A stretch of 64,000 nt of DNA from Heterocephalus glaber. Taxonomy: Eukaryota; Chordata; Mammalia; Rodentia; Bathyergidae. Position numbers and translations under genes: made by a program. The notes under the pieces were generated by a model. It did no database searches. It was not told the origin of the DNA and was given only the letters and a program-made list of their open reading frames with translations. The stretch covers positions 16,794,473 to 16,858,472 of the forward strand of contig NW_004624778.1 of the NCBI RefSeq assembly GCF_000247695.1, in the 5' to 3' direction. Positions 61,701-64,000 of the stretch are shown here, one piece after another (the stretch's first letter is position 1; each line of letters opens with the position of its first letter).

Positions 61701-62865
61701 AAGAAAGCAAAAAAACCCACACAATTATTCCAGACTCTTATCCAATGTTGAGTCTTCTCCATGGTCTACACAGCATTTTAACGTGTCCTTACTTTGATGG
61801 GACAAGTGGCTTTCTGAAAAGTGATACACAAAATTAAAATGTTTAGCTAAATCATAGTTTAAAACCATTGATTCCTCCATTAAAGAAACTAGCACTCAAT
61901 CTGAGGTAGCACCATTGTGTAGTTAGAAGAGGGACATACTGATCTCTAGGAGTGTTCACAGTACAAGCACCATGTATTTGCTTAGACTGTTTTTACAGAT
62001 GCACACTGTAGAAGCATTTTATAAAGATGCCTTATTCATACTTCATGTGAGATTGAGGAAGTATCAATTGTCCTTATTGATAAGTATATTTTTTGTGGGT
62101 GACTATTATTAATTTGGGATACTATTCAGAGGCTTATGGACATTATAGGAACTTGAAACGCTTTTATAAAACCCAGCATAATTTTATATGTAGGAGGTAT
62201 TTTCACTCTATAATTTTCAACATTGTTTCATATTTCCTCTTTCTTTTTCTGTAAATACCTCTTCAAAAATTAGCATCAACACAACCTAGAAACATTTGTT
62301 TTGTCCAGTTTGTAATTGTAAGAATAAAGTCATTTATGAAAATTTTCTTTTCTTATAGATGCTTAAGAAATTTGGACAAATTTGATCTTTAATGACAACT
62401 ATGTTGTTAAAAATCTAGGAAACATATCATAGATACATTCATACCAAATGAGAGGGAAAACAACTCCAATATCCCACTGGATTCCAAACATCCCTTGTCC
62501 CTTTCCTTCTCCTTCTTCAGGACCTCATGTCTCCCATGCGAGCTTCCCATAATGTGAATGAATAGGCCCTTGTTTGCCCCTTATTACTGAATGGTATCAA
62601 TACTTGATTTAGAAAATGAGCCTCCACTTTTTATTCTTAGCTATGATATCTGAGTTTTTTTTAAATATCGTGTTTTTCTAAATCTCACTTTTGGATCTAT
62701 AATATGATGATGACAATTACAAAGCCATATTATCTATATCAGCCGGTTCATGATACACTATGTAAAACCTCTGTAAAAGAAAGTAAATAATTTAGAAAAA
62801 TTCCTATACCCATTTAATCTTCATAAGATATATATAGTAATACAGTCTGATTATGAGGGTTTTAT
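61701..62865. other. Unassigned intronic DNA
   Basis: AT-rich; nothing recognised. Confidence 0.4.
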
Positions 62866-62869
62866 ATTT

Positions 62870-64000
62870 AATGTGTTATTTTAGTTGTACATATTTGTGG
62901 GCTACTGTGCATAATTTGATACATGTAATTACAATGAGTAATGATTCTTAAAGCTTTTATAAAAATTTATATTAATACATAAGTGTATATTTTTATGAGG
63001 TACAGTGTTACGTTTCAATACTGATATACAATATGTACTATTCAAATCATTTCCCTCTCTTATCATTGCTGTCTGCTTGGAGCCTTCCAGATCTTCCTAG
63101 TTATTCATAAAATAAAAGTTTATGAAGAATTTTACTCACCACTTTATTCTGTAGAGTCTTAGAAATTATTATTCTTATCTAGCCATGTTTTTGTGTGCAC
63201 ATCCAGCTCCTATTACTCATTCCTGTCACCTTCTAAAATTCTAGTAGTCACTGTTCTGCTTTCAGATTGACTAATTTTTTTGAGCATCCACAAGGAGAAT
63301 ATATAGTCCCATTCTTTCTGTACCTGACTTATTTCACCTCACGTAATCTTCAGTTCCATCCACTTTGCTGCAAATAATAGGAAATCACTCCTTTTGTGGT
63401 TGAATAATATTCCATTTTGTATATACAGTATATGATGTTTTCTTTATTCATTTTTCCATTGACAAGCATCTAGCTATTGTGAATAATACAGCAATAAACA
63501 TGAAATGCAGGTATCTCTTTGGTATGTTGATATTTCCTTTGGGTATATATTACAAGCAAAATGGCTAGGTTACATCATAGATCTATTTTTAGTTTTCTGT
63601 AGAGCCCCCATAATATTCTTCTTAATGGCTGTCTTAATTTCCCCTACTATCAACAGTGTATCTGAATTTTCTCTTCTCCACACACTCTTTAGCATGTGTG
63701 TATATGTATGTGTGTGTGTGTGTTTGTATGTGATGACATTTCATTGTGTTTTTAAATTTATATTTTTTGTCAGCTAATGAAGTTAATAATTCTTTTAAAA
63801 TTTTGTAGACCATTTGAATTTCTTCTTTTGAAAAATGTCATTCTGTATCACTTGCCCATTAAGTAACTGGATTATTTGGCTTTTGTTGTTAAGTATTTTT
63901 AGTTCCTTATATATTCTTGATATGATTTTTTTTTTGGTCAGGTAGTTTGCAAACCTTTTTTTTCCCTTTTCTATATGTTATTTTTTCACACTATTGATTA
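62870..64000 (-). mobile_element. Old L1M-type LINE 3' UTR and ORF2 end, cut by window edge
   Basis: ttttagttgtacatatttgt, aataatattccattttgtat, tagctattgtgaataataca, gcaataaacatgaaatgcag, ttcctttgggtatatattac, ataatattcttcttaatggc. It contains a GT-rich microsatellite at 63693-63735. The longest frame is spurious. Confidence 0.85.

Overview
The window is mammalian genomic DNA, most likely from a non-murid rodent. Three things support this. There are eleven copies of a short tRNA-Ala-derived SINE of the rodent ID type (body about 75 bp, A-rich tail), plus one ID+B1-like composite. There are three 3' fragments of one rodent-type L1 subfamily with a long purine-rich 3' UTR. The background is ancestral mammalian repeats (MIR, L2, old L1M, MaLR LTRs, mariner, hAT). 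Genus cannot be fixed from the sequence alone. One run of N (37954-38053) inside a poly-T tract marks a draft-assembly gap.

Only one protein-coding segment can be supported: a 157-bp internal exon at 50706-50862 on the + strand. It has a pyrimidine-rich acceptor, a CAG|GTAGGT donor and an open frame that reads as the linker and first strands of the first fibronectin type III domain of the netrin receptor DCC. The rest of the window is therefore intron of DCC: about 50.7 kb upstream and 13.1 kb downstream with no other recognisable exon. This fits the very long introns of that gene. No promoter, tRNA, rRNA, CRISPR or bacterial-type feature is present.

Layout. 1-16 kb: the tail of an L1 at the left edge, a MaLR solo LTR with intact target duplication (779-1189), old L1M, MIR and hAT relics, a cluster of ID SINEs (9.0-15.7 kb) and microsatellites. 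16-23 kb: a 1.7-kb 5'-truncated L1 with clear target duplications, two oppositely oriented mariner fragments, four ID SINEs and an old L1. 23-35 kb: mostly unique sequence with a 385-bp TA-flanked terminal-inverted-repeat transposon (25457-25841) and a nested repeat stack at 29.75-31.2 kb. 35-41 kb: a reverse-strand L1 whose 3' UTR is duplicated in tandem, ID SINEs, the assembly gap and MaLR LTRs in both orientations. 41-50.7 kb: MIR, L2, old L1 and one MaLR LTR with a perfect 5-bp duplication. 50.7-50.86 kb: the DCC exon. 51-64 kb: two 80-bp hAT-type miniature elements 330 bp apart, a long old L2 copy, several MIRs, a second terminal-inverted-repeat element, a 197-codon open frame of unknown origin and an old L1 at the right edge.

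I found no evidence of a new multi-gene system. The most useful observations concern the DCC exon, the structure and nesting of the transposons, and a few unexplained palindromes and open frames.
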